From NCBI GenBank assembly GCA_031969915.1, contig DALYJJ010000007.1, forward strand, positions 1 through 64,000: 64,000 nucleotides of DNA. The letters are read 5' to 3'. Origin of the DNA: DALYJJ01 sp031969915. Lineage in GTDB: Bacteria > Acidobacteriota > Terriglobia > Bryobacterales > Bryobacteraceae. The notes under the pieces were generated by a model that did no database searches, was not told the origin of the DNA, and was given only the letters and a program-made list of their open reading frames with translations. Below are positions 41,713 to 50,605 of the stretch, piece after piece. How positions within the stretch are numbered: the first letter of the stretch is position 1; the number at the start of each line of letters is the position of its first letter. A program made the position numbers and the translations under genes.

Positions 41713-44379
41713 TCACTGGACGCGGCGGATCTCCACCACCGCCGGCGATCCGGCGATCGGCAGTTTGATCGGGAGTCCGCCGGGCGCCGCTTCGACGGAG
41801 CCGGTGCGGCGCTGGTCGATGGTGACTTCGTATGCGCCCGCTGGCGCCGCTTCAACGGACAACTCGGTCTCGTGGGGCGCGGCGGGCGTGCGATTCTTCA
41901 AGCGGAAGCGGCAGTAGCTGAGGTCTTCGGCGCACTCCACGTCTTGCATCTCGTCGCGGTCGATCACCGCGTGCAGGCGGCGGTCCGGGGCCGTGACGGC
42001 GTGGAATCGCCGGTTCACGCCGTCCTCCAGCGTGACGCGGAAGCGGCCGCCGCCGCGGGTCAGACGGCCGCCGTAGGCGAACCATCCAAAGAGCGGGTCG
42101 TTCGCGGCCACCGTCGCCGCGGACCGCACCGCGCCGCCGAACCCGAGATCGATCTCGGCGCTATAAGGCCAAGGTCCGCGCGGCTGCTCGATGCCCACCC
42201 AACTGCGGCCGTACGCCTGCGGCACAAAAGCGCTGCCCGCCCCGCCGTCGTTCTCCGCGCCGGGGTACCAGTAACCGGTGTTCATCAGCGCCCAGGAGCT
42301 CAACAGAGACGCGTACCCGAGGCGAAGATAGGGAAACGGATCAGCCGCGAAGTGAAGCCCGAAGTCGAGCACCGCCCAGCCGCCCATCTGCGACATGTAC
42401 CGCAGAGATCCCTCGCTGCCCAACTGCCAGTAGGAAGCTTCGACCCAACCGCGCGTGGCGATGTTCCCTGCGATCGCCTCGTCCAGAAATTCCCTCCGCT
42501 CCTGCAGAGTAAACGGTGAGTCCTTCTGGCGAAGCGCGTACCGCGCGAAGGCGTGGTGCGATTCGAAACCCGTCGGGTCGAACGGGTACTCGGAGAGAAA
42601 CAGGTTCGGACGATCCTTGATGAAGTGCCGGACTTTGCTGTCCCAGTAGCGCGCCAGTTCGTCCGCCTTCGCCGTCCATCCTTTGCCGCGAAGCTCCCGG
42701 ATGAGGTCGAGAATGACGAGTTCGTCGTAGTGGCCCACTTCTTCGGTCGACCAGCGGGCGACCAACCAGGGCACGGTGTAGTAAGCGCGCGCCGTGCCGT
42801 AGGCGCGCTCCAGGTAACCGTCCGCGCTGAGGTATCGCGTGAGCCCAGGGTAGAACTTCGCGATGCGGTACATGTTCCAGTACAGATGGACGACGTGCGG
42901 ATAGTCAAAGGGCCGCCAGATGTGCTCCGTCCAACCGTTGCGGTCGAGCGGCTTACTTTCCCGGTTCACCTTCCAGTTGTCGATGCCGTAGATCGCATAG
43001 GCGTACTTCTCATCCGTGGTTTGCTGCAACTTGCCCCAGACATAGTTCTTCAGGTAATACTCAACCGAAGCGATTTCTTCCGCGTCTGGGTACTCGACGT
43101 TCTTGGCTGCGATGAATGGCGCTTTTGAAAGCCCCGGATCGTCGCTCGCGACGATGTAATCCAGAAGTCCGCCGGTATCGTCGGGACTGCGGAGCACTTT
43201 GGTCCTCATGTCCCACTCCGAGTAGAGGCCGTTGTACCACTTGGCGGGGTCACGGTGCTGATGGCGGGCGGCGAGAAACCTCGACCGCTTCCGGATTAGT
43301 TCCCCGATGGGCTGCGTGACGAAAAACTCAAGTACGGCGGATTGGTTCTTTCCGAAGCGGACCGATAACTTGTTCTCACCTTCCTTCTGGAACGTGACCA
43401 GATAGATGTCGCCGCTCCGCTGGATCCGCGTCTCGTTCGGGTGCTCCGGGGCCACCTCGTGGATGCGGGCCCTGGACCGGATCGAGACGCGGACCTCGGC
43501 ATTTCGCGGGACCGTCATGCCCGGCACCGCCTCGACGTCGAGAAGCCCTTCGCCGGCCAGAATCCGGCGCACGTCCGCATAATCGTTCGCCCAGCGGAAC
43601 TTGAAAGCGTATGTCAGCCGGCCGTTGCGCGAGAAGCGCGGAGAAAGTGTGTGGCTGGTGACCGGCTGCCTCCAGTTGCCGCCCCGCTTCGACGCCAAAT
43701 CGACCGAGCGTGCCGCGTGGATGTAGACTCCGTCCTGGTCGAAGTACTCGAGCTTTGCGGGCGTGAAGTCGCGCTCCGCGTTCGAGGGCTCGTACGGCGG
43801 ACACTCGGCAACCGGAAACATGAGTAAGTAGGGGCCTTCCCCGTTAGGGCGCATCCAGTAAATGAACGAAGCATGTCCGGAGACGAAGCGGTGTTGGACC
43901 AGCCGCTCGGTGTAGGCGACGGTCTTGTCGTAGCGGCGTTCCATGTTGAACGGAAGCAGGATCTTGATGTCACCCAGTTCGATGGGTTTGTGGGTTGGGT
44001 TCCGGAAGTGAAGACTCCAGTAAAGCGAGTCGTTATCCACGCGAAATCGCTCGGTTAGCTCCAGGTCCGCGTAATAGTCATTCCAGCCGGAAGGGTTGTA
44101 AATGAAGGTGTGCTGCGCAGCCGAGTCCGCGGGATTCGGGCGGAGGGCCTGGTGTTTGTGGGCCGGGTCCGCGGTGCGGAACTCACGCCACTCGGCGTCT
44201 CCGAACTTGTAGCGGACCACCACGTGGCCCAAGGTCCGGCCCGGCGCGATGTACTCGGTCGGATACTTGTCCCCGCTGCGCTGCAAGCTCTTAATGCCCG
44301 CTTTGTCGAACTGCACGGCGAACCGCGACTCGGCGCTCAGCGCGGTCGCGAAGACGAGAATGAATAGGGCGTACCGCAT
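41713..44379 (-). CDS. Large secreted protein, probable (alpha/alpha)6 carbohydrate-active enzyme (DUF5695-like?)
   Basis: 888 residues from the ATG at 44379, preceded by GAGG and followed by a signal peptide; a GTG at 44394 is an alternative. The N-terminal 330 residues look beta-rich (VVVRYKFGDAEWREFRTADP; LYWSLHFRNPTHKPIELGDI). From about 370 the pattern is helical and toroid-like (EWDMRTKVLRSPDDTGGLLDYI; WGKLQQTTDEKYAYAIYGIDNWK; FEDSHHAFARY-type segments), followed by a C-terminal beta domain with RTPAAPHETELSVEAAP. I believe it resembles DUF5695 proteins, but this was not checked. It is divergent from the GH51 gene with about 40 bases between. The substrate is not known. Confidence 0.65.
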   Translation of the reverse strand: MRYALFILVFATALSAESRFAVQFDKAGIKSLQRSGDKYPTEYIAPGRTLGHVVVRYKFGDAEWREFRTADPAHKHQALRPNPADSAAQHTFIYNPSGWNDYYADLELTERFRVDNDSLYWSLHFRNPTHKPIELGDIKILLPFNMERRYDKTVAYTERLVQHRFVSGHASFIYWMRPNGEGPYLLMFPVAECPPYEPSNAERDFTPAKLEYFDQDGVYIHAARSVDLASKRGGNWRQPVTSHTLSPRFSRNGRLTYAFKFRWANDYADVRRILAGEGLLDVEAVPGMTVPRNAEVRVSIRSRARIHEVAPEHPNETRIQRSGDIYLVTFQKEGENKLSVRFGKNQSAVLEFFVTQPIGELIRKRSRFLAARHQHRDPAKWYNGLYSEWDMRTKVLRSPDDTGGLLDYIVASDDPGLSKAPFIAAKNVEYPDAEEIASVEYYLKNYVWGKLQQTTDEKYAYAIYGIDNWKVNRESKPLDRNGWTEHIWRPFDYPHVVHLYWNMYRIAKFYPGLTRYLSADGYLERAYGTARAYYTVPWLVARWSTEEVGHYDELVILDLIRELRGKGWTAKADELARYWDSKVRHFIKDRPNLFLSEYPFDPTGFESHHAFARYALRQKDSPFTLQERREFLDEAIAGNIATRGWVEASYWQLGSEGSLRYMSQMGGWAVLDFGLHFAADPFPYLRLGYASLLSSWALMNTGYWYPGAENDGGAGSAFVPQAYGRSWVGIEQPRGPWPYSAEIDLGFGGAVRSAATVAANDPLFGWFAYGGRLTRGGGRFRVTLEDGVNRRFHAVTAPDRRLHAVIDRDEMQDVECAEDLSYCRFRLKNRTPAAPHETELSVEAAPAGAYEVTIDQRRTGSVEAAPGGLPIKLPIAGSPAVVEIRRVQ

Positions 44380-44418
44380 GTTGCGCTGCCTCACAATGGA
44401 TGTATAAGCTTACACCAG

Positions 44419-46905
44419 ATGATAGATTGCAGATCGGCGGCCCCGTGGCTACTTCTGCTTGCGCTCAGCCCGCTGTCCGCGGGTGAAGCCCGCATCCGCG
44501 TTGACGCAGACCGGCCTGGAGCGCGGATTCCCTCGTCGCTCTACGGCATTTTCTTTGAGGAGATCAACCATGCCGGCGATGGCGGACTGTACGCGGAGCT
44601 GATCCAGAACCGCGGGTTTGAAGACGCGAACCTGCCGCCCGCCTGTACGCTAGATGGCAAGAAGATCGTCCCGCCGCGAACGCCGCATTTCTGGAACGGC
44701 CGCATCAGTGACTGGACGATGCCGTGGACCGTGAGCGGCGATTGGCCGGGTTGGACGGTGAAGGGCGCCGCGCGCCTAACGGACAGCGCCCCGCTCCATG
44801 CGGCTACCCCGCACTCGCTGGAGATCCAGAGCGGGGCGACGATCTGGAATGAGGGCCACTGGGGAATCGGGCTGAAAGCGGGCGAGACGTACCGGCTGAG
44901 CCTCTGGACGCGCGGCGGCCCAGGGCGCATCCGCGCCGCGCTGGAGGGCAGGGAGGGGAAGGCGCTTGCCTTGGCAGAACTGCGCTTGCGCGGCGGGAGC
45001 GATTGGACGCGCCACGAGGTGACGATGAAGGCGGCGGCGCCGGAGGCGAAGGCGCGGCTCTCGTTGACTTACGACGGCGCCGGACCGGCAAACCTCGACT
45101 TCGTCTCGCTCTTCCCCACTAGGACGTTCCGGAACCGGCCGAACGGCATGCGCGCCGACCTGGCGGAGATGATCGCGGCGATGAAGCCCGCTTTCGTGCG
45201 CTGGCCGGGCGGCTGTTTTGTCGAGGGAATCACCGTCGAAACGCGGGCGCAGTGGAAGCGTACGCTGGGGCCGCTTCACGAAAGGCCCGGCACTTACAGC
45301 CCGTGGGGTTACTGGTCGACGGACGGCTTTGGTTACCACGAGTTCCTACAGTTCAGTGAGGACCTGGGCGCGGACGCGCTTTATGTGGTCAACGCGGGTG
45401 TCTCCTGCGCATTCCGCAGCGGCACGTACCTGGACGATGGCCACCTGCCGGAGCTGATCGAGGACACGCTCGCGGCGATTGAGTACGCGATTGGGCCGGT
45501 GACGTCCAAGTGGGGCGCACTTCGCGCGCGAAACGGGCACCCGCGACCATTCCCGCTGAAGTATCTGGAGGTGGGCAATGAGCAATCCGGACCGCGGTAT
45601 GGCGAGCGCGTGAAGAAGTTCTACGCGGCCATAAAGAGCAAGTATCCCCAAATCCAAGTGGCCCTGAGCTCGTGGATCGCGGGCATCGATCAGCGGGCGA
45701 TCGACGCAGCGGGCAAGATCGACATTGTGGATGAGCATGCGTACAAGGCGGTGCACTGGCCGGTTGAGAATTTCGATAGCTTCGCCAGTTACGAGCGAGG
45801 TAAGTGGGACTTATACATCGGCGAGTTCGCCACCAACGCGGGCGTGGGCCGCGGCAATCTCCTGGCCGCGCTGAACGACGCGGCGTACATGATGTCCATG
45901 GAAAAGAACTCGGACCTGGTAAAGATGGGGAGCTATGCGCCGCTGCTGGAGAACGTCAACAAGCGGGACTGGCCCGTGAACCTGATCCACTTTGACAGCA
46001 GCCGTGCCTACGGCCGGGCTTCCTACCACGCCTGCAGGCTGTTCGGCGAAAACCGGCCGGACGTGAATTTGGCCGCCGTGGTGGAGTGGAAGCCGGCCGC
46101 CGGCGCGCCCATTCGCGGAAAGATCGGGTTGGGAACGTTTGGAACCTCGGCCGAGTTCAAGGACGTTCGCGTCGAGGCTGGCGGCCGTGCGCTGTATGAA
46201 TCTGCTTTCGCCTCGAAAGGCGCGGAGGGCTGGGCCGCCGAGCAACGCGGGCGGCGCGCTTCCTCCGCCTGGACTGTGGTGGACGGTGCGTACCGGCAGA
46301 CCGAGCGGGACACCTCCTGGACTTACTTCGGCGAAGATACATGGAGCGCGCTCACGCTGCAGGCGAAGGCCCGGAAGATCTCCGGCGCCGAAGGGTTCGC
46401 GCTCTCCGTGGGTTTCGCCGATGGCCGGCGGGCCCAGTGCAACATCGGCGGCTGGGGCAACCGTCAGCATGCCTTGCAGGCGGGAGATGGCATTATCGGA
46501 AAGCAGATCCCCGGCAGTGTCGAAGCAGGCCGCTGGTACGACGTGAAGCTGGAGGCGAACGGCCGCAACGTGCGCTGCTACCTGGATGGTGCGTTGCTGC
46601 TGGAGCGGGATTACCCGCGCGTGGATCGCGTGCTGGCGATTGCCGGGCGCGAAGACCGCAGCGGAGACATTGTGGTCAAGGCGGTGAACACTTCCGTAGA
46701 GGAAGCCATCACGGAACTGGAGGTCTCCGGCGCGATGGTTACGCGCGGAACGGTGACCACGTTGACCTCCGGCTCGCCTGGCGACGAGAACAGCTTCGAC
46801 GTGCCCGGCAAGGTCGCCCCCGCGACGCGGGCCCTGACGGACACGCGGCGGTTGCGATTGCCTGCCTATTCGTTGTCGGTAATTCGATTAAGGACCAAGC
46901 GATGA
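44419..46905 (+). CDS. GH51-type alpha-L-arabinofuranosidase
   Basis: 828 residues with an N-terminal signal. The TIM barrel opens with IPSSLYGIFFEEINHAGDGGLYAELIQNRGFED. The acid/base Glu388 lies in EVGNEQSG and the nucleophile Glu469 in YIGEFATN. An N-terminal carbohydrate-binding-like insert (about 110-230) and a LamG/DUF1080-like insert near the C-terminus (about 565-715) interrupt the alpha-L-arabinofuranosidase C-terminal domain, which resumes at ITELEVSGAMV. It releases terminal alpha-L-arabinofuranose from arabinan or arabinoxylan. The stop overlaps the GH127 start by four bases, so the two enzymes are co-translated. Confidence 0.88.
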   Translation: MIDCRSAAPWLLLLALSPLSAGEARIRVDADRPGARIPSSLYGIFFEEINHAGDGGLYAELIQNRGFEDANLPPACTLDGKKIVPPRTPHFWNGRISDWTMPWTVSGDWPGWTVKGAARLTDSAPLHAATPHSLEIQSGATIWNEGHWGIGLKAGETYRLSLWTRGGPGRIRAALEGREGKALALAELRLRGGSDWTRHEVTMKAAAPEAKARLSLTYDGAGPANLDFVSLFPTRTFRNRPNGMRADLAEMIAAMKPAFVRWPGGCFVEGITVETRAQWKRTLGPLHERPGTYSPWGYWSTDGFGYHEFLQFSEDLGADALYVVNAGVSCAFRSGTYLDDGHLPELIEDTLAAIEYAIGPVTSKWGALRARNGHPRPFPLKYLEVGNEQSGPRYGERVKKFYAAIKSKYPQIQVALSSWIAGIDQRAIDAAGKIDIVDEHAYKAVHWPVENFDSFASYERGKWDLYIGEFATNAGVGRGNLLAALNDAAYMMSMEKNSDLVKMGSYAPLLENVNKRDWPVNLIHFDSSRAYGRASYHACRLFGENRPDVNLAAVVEWKPAAGAPIRGKIGLGTFGTSAEFKDVRVEAGGRALYESAFASKGAEGWAAEQRGRRASSAWTVVDGAYRQTERDTSWTYFGEDTWSALTLQAKARKISGAEGFALSVGFADGRRAQCNIGGWGNRQHALQAGDGIIGKQIPGSVEAGRWYDVKLEANGRNVRCYLDGALLLERDYPRVDRVLAIAGREDRSGDIVVKAVNTSVEEAITELEVSGAMVTRGTVTTLTSGSPGDENSFDVPGKVAPATRALTDTRRLRLPAYSLSVIRLRTKR

Positions 46906-49310
46906 AGCGACTGATGTGGATTCTTGCCTTCGCGGCTGTGGGTTCGCCGCAGCAGGCGTTGCAGAAGGATTATCCGGTGCAGCCGGTCCCCTTCACGGCC
47001 GTGCAGGTCAGTGACGGATTCTGGGCCCCGCGGATAGAAGTGAACCGGGCGGTTACCATTCCCTTCGCCTTCGAACAGTGCGAACGCAACGGGCGCATGT
47101 ATAACTTTGAGCGCGCCGCCGCGGTGTTGCGCGGCGAGACCATCACCGACAAGAAGCCCCCCGGGTATCCGTTCGACGACACAGACCCCTATAAGGTGAT
47201 CGAGGGTGCATCCTACACGTTGGCGGTGAAGCCCGATCCGAAGCTGGAGGGTTACATCGACGGCCTGATCGCCAAGATCGCCGCCGCGCAGGAGCCGGAC
47301 GGCTATCTCTACACGACTCGCACCATCGACCCCATCAACCCGCACCGCTGGGCGGGCAAGAAACGGTGGGAACTGGAGAAGGACGACAGCCACGAGCTCT
47401 ACAATCTCGGGCACCTCTACGAGGCGGCAGTCGCTCACTATCAGGCAACGGGCAAGCGGACTCTGCTTGACGTCGCGCTGAAAACCGCCGAGTTACTGGA
47501 CCGGTCCTTCGGTCCGGGAAAAGCGTCCATCTGGCCCGGCCATCAGATTACCGAGATGGGATTAGTGAAGTTATACAGAGTAACCGGGGATACGCGCTTC
47601 CTGAACCTGGCGAAGTTCATCCTGGATGTGCGCGGCCCGGACGGAGATCGCGGCGCGGGACGCCAATACAACCAGTCGCATGTGAAGATCGTTGAACAAA
47701 GTGAGGCGGTGGGACACGCGGTCCGCGCGACGTATATGTATTCGGGCATCGCGGACGTGGCCGCACTGACCGGCGATCCGGGTTACATCGCTGCGATGGA
47801 CCGCATCTGGGGCAACCTGGTCGCGAAGAAACTGTACCTCACCGGCGGCATCGGGGCCACAGGCAGCGGAGAGGCGTTCGGCAAGGATTACGAATTGCCG
47901 AACATGACCGCTTACAACGAAACCTGCGCGGCGATCGGCAACGATTACTGGAATCACCGCCTGTTCCTGCTGACGGGCGACGGCAAGTACCTCGACGTGA
48001 TGGAGCGCACCCTCTACAACGGACTGATCTCCGGCGTGGCGCTGGACGGAAAAACCTTCTTCTATCCGAATCCGCTCGAATCCAACGGCCAGCACGCGCG
48101 TAGTCCCTGGTTCGGCGTATCCTGCTGCCCGAGCAACGTCACGCGCTTCCTGGCGTCCTTCCCCGGCTACATGTACGCGCGGAGGGCGGGGACCGTTTAC
48201 GTGAATCTGTTCGCGGCGGGCACGGCGAAGGTGGAACTCGACGGCGGCCGGAAGGTGGAGATCGCGCAGGCTACCAGGTACCCCTGGGACGGCGCCGTGA
48301 AGATGACTGTTTCGCCGGAGAAGCCGGGACGCTTCGCACTCAGCGTCCGCATTCCGGGCTGGGCGCGCGGAGAAGTGGTTCCGAGCGATCTCTACCGGTA
48401 CGACGGCCAGTCGACGGAGACCGCGTCCATCAAGGTCAACGGCAAGCCGGTTCCCATGAAGTTGGATCGCGGCTTCGTGGCGATTGACCGCGCCTGGAAG
48501 AAGGGCGACGTGGTTGAACTGTCGCTACCCATGCCGGTGCGGCGGGTGGCGGCGCATGAGAGCGTGGCCGCGGACAAGGGTCGCCTGGCCATTGAGCGCG
48601 GACCGCTGGTGTACGCCGCGGAGTGGGTGGACAATCCCGGCGGACGGGTGCGCAACCTGGTGCTCCCGGCCTCCGCGAAGCTCACCCCGGAGTGGCGCGC
48701 GGACCTGCTGAACGGCGTGATGGTGCTGCGGAGCAAGGCGGTGGCGCTGTCGTTCGATGCGAAGGGCGCCGTGCAGAAGACGGAGCAGGAGTTTACAGCG
48801 ATCCCCTACTATGCCTGGGCCAACCGGGGCCGCGGGCAAATGGCGGTGTGGCTCCCCGCCTCGGAAGAGTACGCGAAGCCGGTAGCGTTTCCCACTGTGG
48901 CGACCACCGCGACGGTCACCACCTCAGGCCGCAAGAATCCGCGAGGCATCAACGACGGCGAGGAGCCGGCGAGCTCGATCGACAACTCCTCGTACTTCGA
49001 CTGGTGGCCGACCAAGGGAACCACGGAGTGGGTGGAGATGGCCTTCGCCCAGCCCTCGGCGGTTTCCCAGAGCGAGGTCTACTGGTTCGACGACACGGGG
49101 CGGGGCGAAGTGAAGGTGCCGGCGTCCTGGCGGCTGCTCTACCGCGACGGGGACCAGTGGAAGCCGGTGGAGGCGGAGGGTCCTTACGGCGTGGAGAAGG
49201 ACCGGTACAATCGGGTGACCTTCAAGCCGGTCACAACCACCGGACTGCGCATGGAGGTGACCATGCAGCCGCGGTGGTCGGCGGGGCTCAATGAGTGGAA
49301 AGTGAAGTAG
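46902..49310 (+). CDS. GH127-type beta-L-arabinofuranosidase (DUF1680)
   Basis: 802 residues with a signal peptide. The family landmarks are clear: PIPFAFEQCERNGRMYNF-like N-terminus, WPGHQITEMGLVKLYRVTGD, YNQSHVKIVEQSEAVGHAVRATYMYSGIADV, and the catalytic zinc site with Glu340 and Cys342 in NETCAAIGNDYWNHRL plus Cys408 and Cys409 in SCCPSNVTRF. In the characterised enzyme the equivalent cysteine is the nucleophile. It cleaves beta-1,2-linked L-arabinofuranosides, as on plant hydroxyproline-rich glycoproteins. The last 100 residues form a discoidin-like beta domain. It is coupled to the GH51 gene by an overlapping stop/start. Confidence 0.9.
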   Translation: MKRLMWILAFAAVGSPQQALQKDYPVQPVPFTAVQVSDGFWAPRIEVNRAVTIPFAFEQCERNGRMYNFERAAAVLRGETITDKKPPGYPFDDTDPYKVIEGASYTLAVKPDPKLEGYIDGLIAKIAAAQEPDGYLYTTRTIDPINPHRWAGKKRWELEKDDSHELYNLGHLYEAAVAHYQATGKRTLLDVALKTAELLDRSFGPGKASIWPGHQITEMGLVKLYRVTGDTRFLNLAKFILDVRGPDGDRGAGRQYNQSHVKIVEQSEAVGHAVRATYMYSGIADVAALTGDPGYIAAMDRIWGNLVAKKLYLTGGIGATGSGEAFGKDYELPNMTAYNETCAAIGNDYWNHRLFLLTGDGKYLDVMERTLYNGLISGVALDGKTFFYPNPLESNGQHARSPWFGVSCCPSNVTRFLASFPGYMYARRAGTVYVNLFAAGTAKVELDGGRKVEIAQATRYPWDGAVKMTVSPEKPGRFALSVRIPGWARGEVVPSDLYRYDGQSTETASIKVNGKPVPMKLDRGFVAIDRAWKKGDVVELSLPMPVRRVAAHESVAADKGRLAIERGPLVYAAEWVDNPGGRVRNLVLPASAKLTPEWRADLLNGVMVLRSKAVALSFDAKGAVQKTEQEFTAIPYYAWANRGRGQMAVWLPASEEYAKPVAFPTVATTATVTTSGRKNPRGINDGEEPASSIDNSSYFDWWPTKGTTEWVEMAFAQPSAVSQSEVYWFDDTGRGEVKVPASWRLLYRDGDQWKPVEAEGPYGVEKDRYNRVTFKPVTTTGLRMEVTMQPRWSAGLNEWKVK

Positions 49311-49428
49311 GCTTTCAGCGGGCGCGCTTCCCGCGGGAAGGCCAGCGTTTTCACCCAGCCGCGCTGGGGGAAAGGCCCCACCCTCTTGCAGAGTTCGCCC
49401 GAACGCCCACGGAATCAAGAGCTCCGCG

Positions 49429-49445
49429 TTGGCATGCCGTTTGCA
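49429..49445 (+). promoter_or_regulatory. Sigma-54 type -24/-12 promoter before the respiratory operon
   Basis: The element TTGGCATG-CCGT-TTGCA fits the sigma-54 consensus YTGGCACG-N4-TTGCW with the exact spacing; only C to T at the seventh position and the first spacer base deviate. Predicted transcription would start about 12 bases after the element, roughly 30 bases before the Rrf2 start at 49486. Confidence 0.65.
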
Positions 49446-49485
49446 AACGCAATGATCCGGACAATCGCTGTCCAGTTTCTCCGGT

Positions 49486-49935
49486 ATGCAGATCACCCGC
49501 AGCGCGGACTACGCTTTACGCGTCATGATCCACCTGGCTGGTCAGCCGCCCGGGGCGCGGACCAGCCGGGAAACGCTGGCGCAGTGGACCGAGGCGCCGA
49601 GCGAGTTCCTGAGTAAAGTCCTGCAGGCGCTGACGCGCGCGCGGCTGATCCAGTCGCATCGCGGCATGCGCGGGGGGTTTGCGTTGGCGCGGGATGGGGC
49701 GGAAATCACAGCGCTGCATGTGCTCGAAGCGATCGAGGGGCCGCTGCAATTGAACGTTTGCCTGGCGCAGGATCCTCAGTGCGGCAGGAGGTGGTGGTGC
49801 GCGGGGCATGATTTGTGGAAGAATGCCCAAGCAGCGATGGCACAGGTGCTCACCGGCGCTACCATGGCTCAGCTCGCGCGGGATTCGTTCCAGCGCAAAG
49901 GGCTGACGCAGGTGGAGGTGTCGCCGTGGAATTGA
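49486..49935 (+). CDS. Rrf2 family transcriptional regulator, probable Fe-S sensor
   Basis: 149 residues. The winged helix begins MQITRSADYALRVMIHLA and continues TSRETLAQWTEAPSEFLSKVLQALTRARLIQSHRGMRGGFAL, the Rrf2 DNA-recognition pattern. Three cysteines, Cys92, Cys99 and Cys105 (C-X6-C-X5-C), are placed as in IscR/NsrR-type [Fe-S] sensors. It is the first gene of a long operon encoding a bc-type complex and a cbb3 oxidase, so it probably controls that operon in response to iron-sulfur status, NO or redox. Its stop overlaps the next gene by ten bases. Confidence 0.88.
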   Translation: MQITRSADYALRVMIHLAGQPPGARTSRETLAQWTEAPSEFLSKVLQALTRARLIQSHRGMRGGFALARDGAEITALHVLEAIEGPLQLNVCLAQDPQCGRRWWCAGHDLWKNAQAAMAQVLTGATMAQLARDSFQRKGLTQVEVSPWN

Positions 49936-50120
49936 CCTGGGTGGCCATCGCAGCCAGTCTGTGCATGGGCGCCGGGGCCGCCTGCCTGTTTGTCTACGCG
50001 GTCCGGAAGGACTGGTTCCGCAACCTTGAAGACACGAAGTACCAGGTGTTTTGGTCGGACTTGGAAGAGCTGGTGGACAGCCCTTCCGCGGACACCAAAG
50101 GGAGTAAGAGACCCGAATGA
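49926..50120 (+). CDS. ccoS: CcoS-like cbb3 oxidase maturation protein
   Basis: 64 residues from the GTG at 49926. A transmembrane helix (VAIAASLCMGAGAACLFVYAV) is followed by RKDWFRNLEDTKYQVFWSDLEEL, which fits the CcoS pattern of a membrane anchor plus F-x-D/N-L-E-D and a short acidic tail. CcoS is needed for copper and haem insertion into cbb3 oxidases. The gene overlaps the Rrf2 end by ten bases and the Rieske start by four. Because it is short, the assignment rests on motif and location together. Confidence 0.65.
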   Translation: MELTWVAIAASLCMGAGAACLFVYAVRKDWFRNLEDTKYQVFWSDLEELVDSPSADTKGSKRPE

Positions 50121-50605
50121 ACTTGAAACGTAAGAGTAGCGCGAACACCGGGGAGGCCGAAGCGGGAACGCGGCGGCGGTTCCTGGGATGGCTGACGTCG
50201 TTGGGGCTGGCCGGGTCCGGCGTGCTGACGGCGTTCTCGAATTTCGTTTTCATCAAGCCGCGGGCCACCTACGGCGACCCGCAGCGGTTCAGCGTGGGGA
50301 AGCCGGAGGATTATCCGGCGGGTTCGCGAATGACGCTGGAAGCACAGCGTGTGTGCATTGTGCGCGACGGCGGCAAACTCGCCGCCATCTCCACCACGTG
50401 CACGCACCTGGGCTGCATTATCGGGCTGAGTGAAACGGGCTTTGCGTGTCCGTGCCACGGGTCGCGCTTCGACCAGGACGGAAATGTGACCGGCGGTCCC
50501 GCGCCGCGGCCGCTGCCCTGGTACAAGGTGACGCTGGCGCCCAACGGGGAGATCGAGGTCGACAAGGACCAGGAAGTACCGCAGGGGAGCTACATCAACG
50601 TATGA
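50117..50605 (+). CDS. qcrA: Rieske iron-sulfur protein of a bc-type complex
   Basis: 162 residues. One N-terminal transmembrane anchor (RRRFLGWLTSLGLAGSGVLTAFSNFVF, about 19-45). The [2Fe-2S] cluster is bound by box I CTHLGC (Cys95, His97, with Cys100 for the disulfide) and box II CPCHGS (Cys111, Cys113, His114). It takes electrons from quinol at the Qo site and passes them to cytochrome c. Stop and start overlaps on both sides indicate translational coupling with the CcoS-like gene and cytochrome b. Confidence 0.95.
   Translation: MNLKRKSSANTGEAEAGTRRRFLGWLTSLGLAGSGVLTAFSNFVFIKPRATYGDPQRFSVGKPEDYPAGSRMTLEAQRVCIVRDGGKLAAISTTCTHLGCIIGLSETGFACPCHGSRFDQDGNVTGGPAPRPLPWYKVTLAPNGEIEVDKDQEVPQGSYINV

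Noticed and set aside
44395..44418. TAAGCTTA palindrome between the two divergent glycan genes
   Set aside because: An 8-base palindrome is too short to support an operator without other copies.
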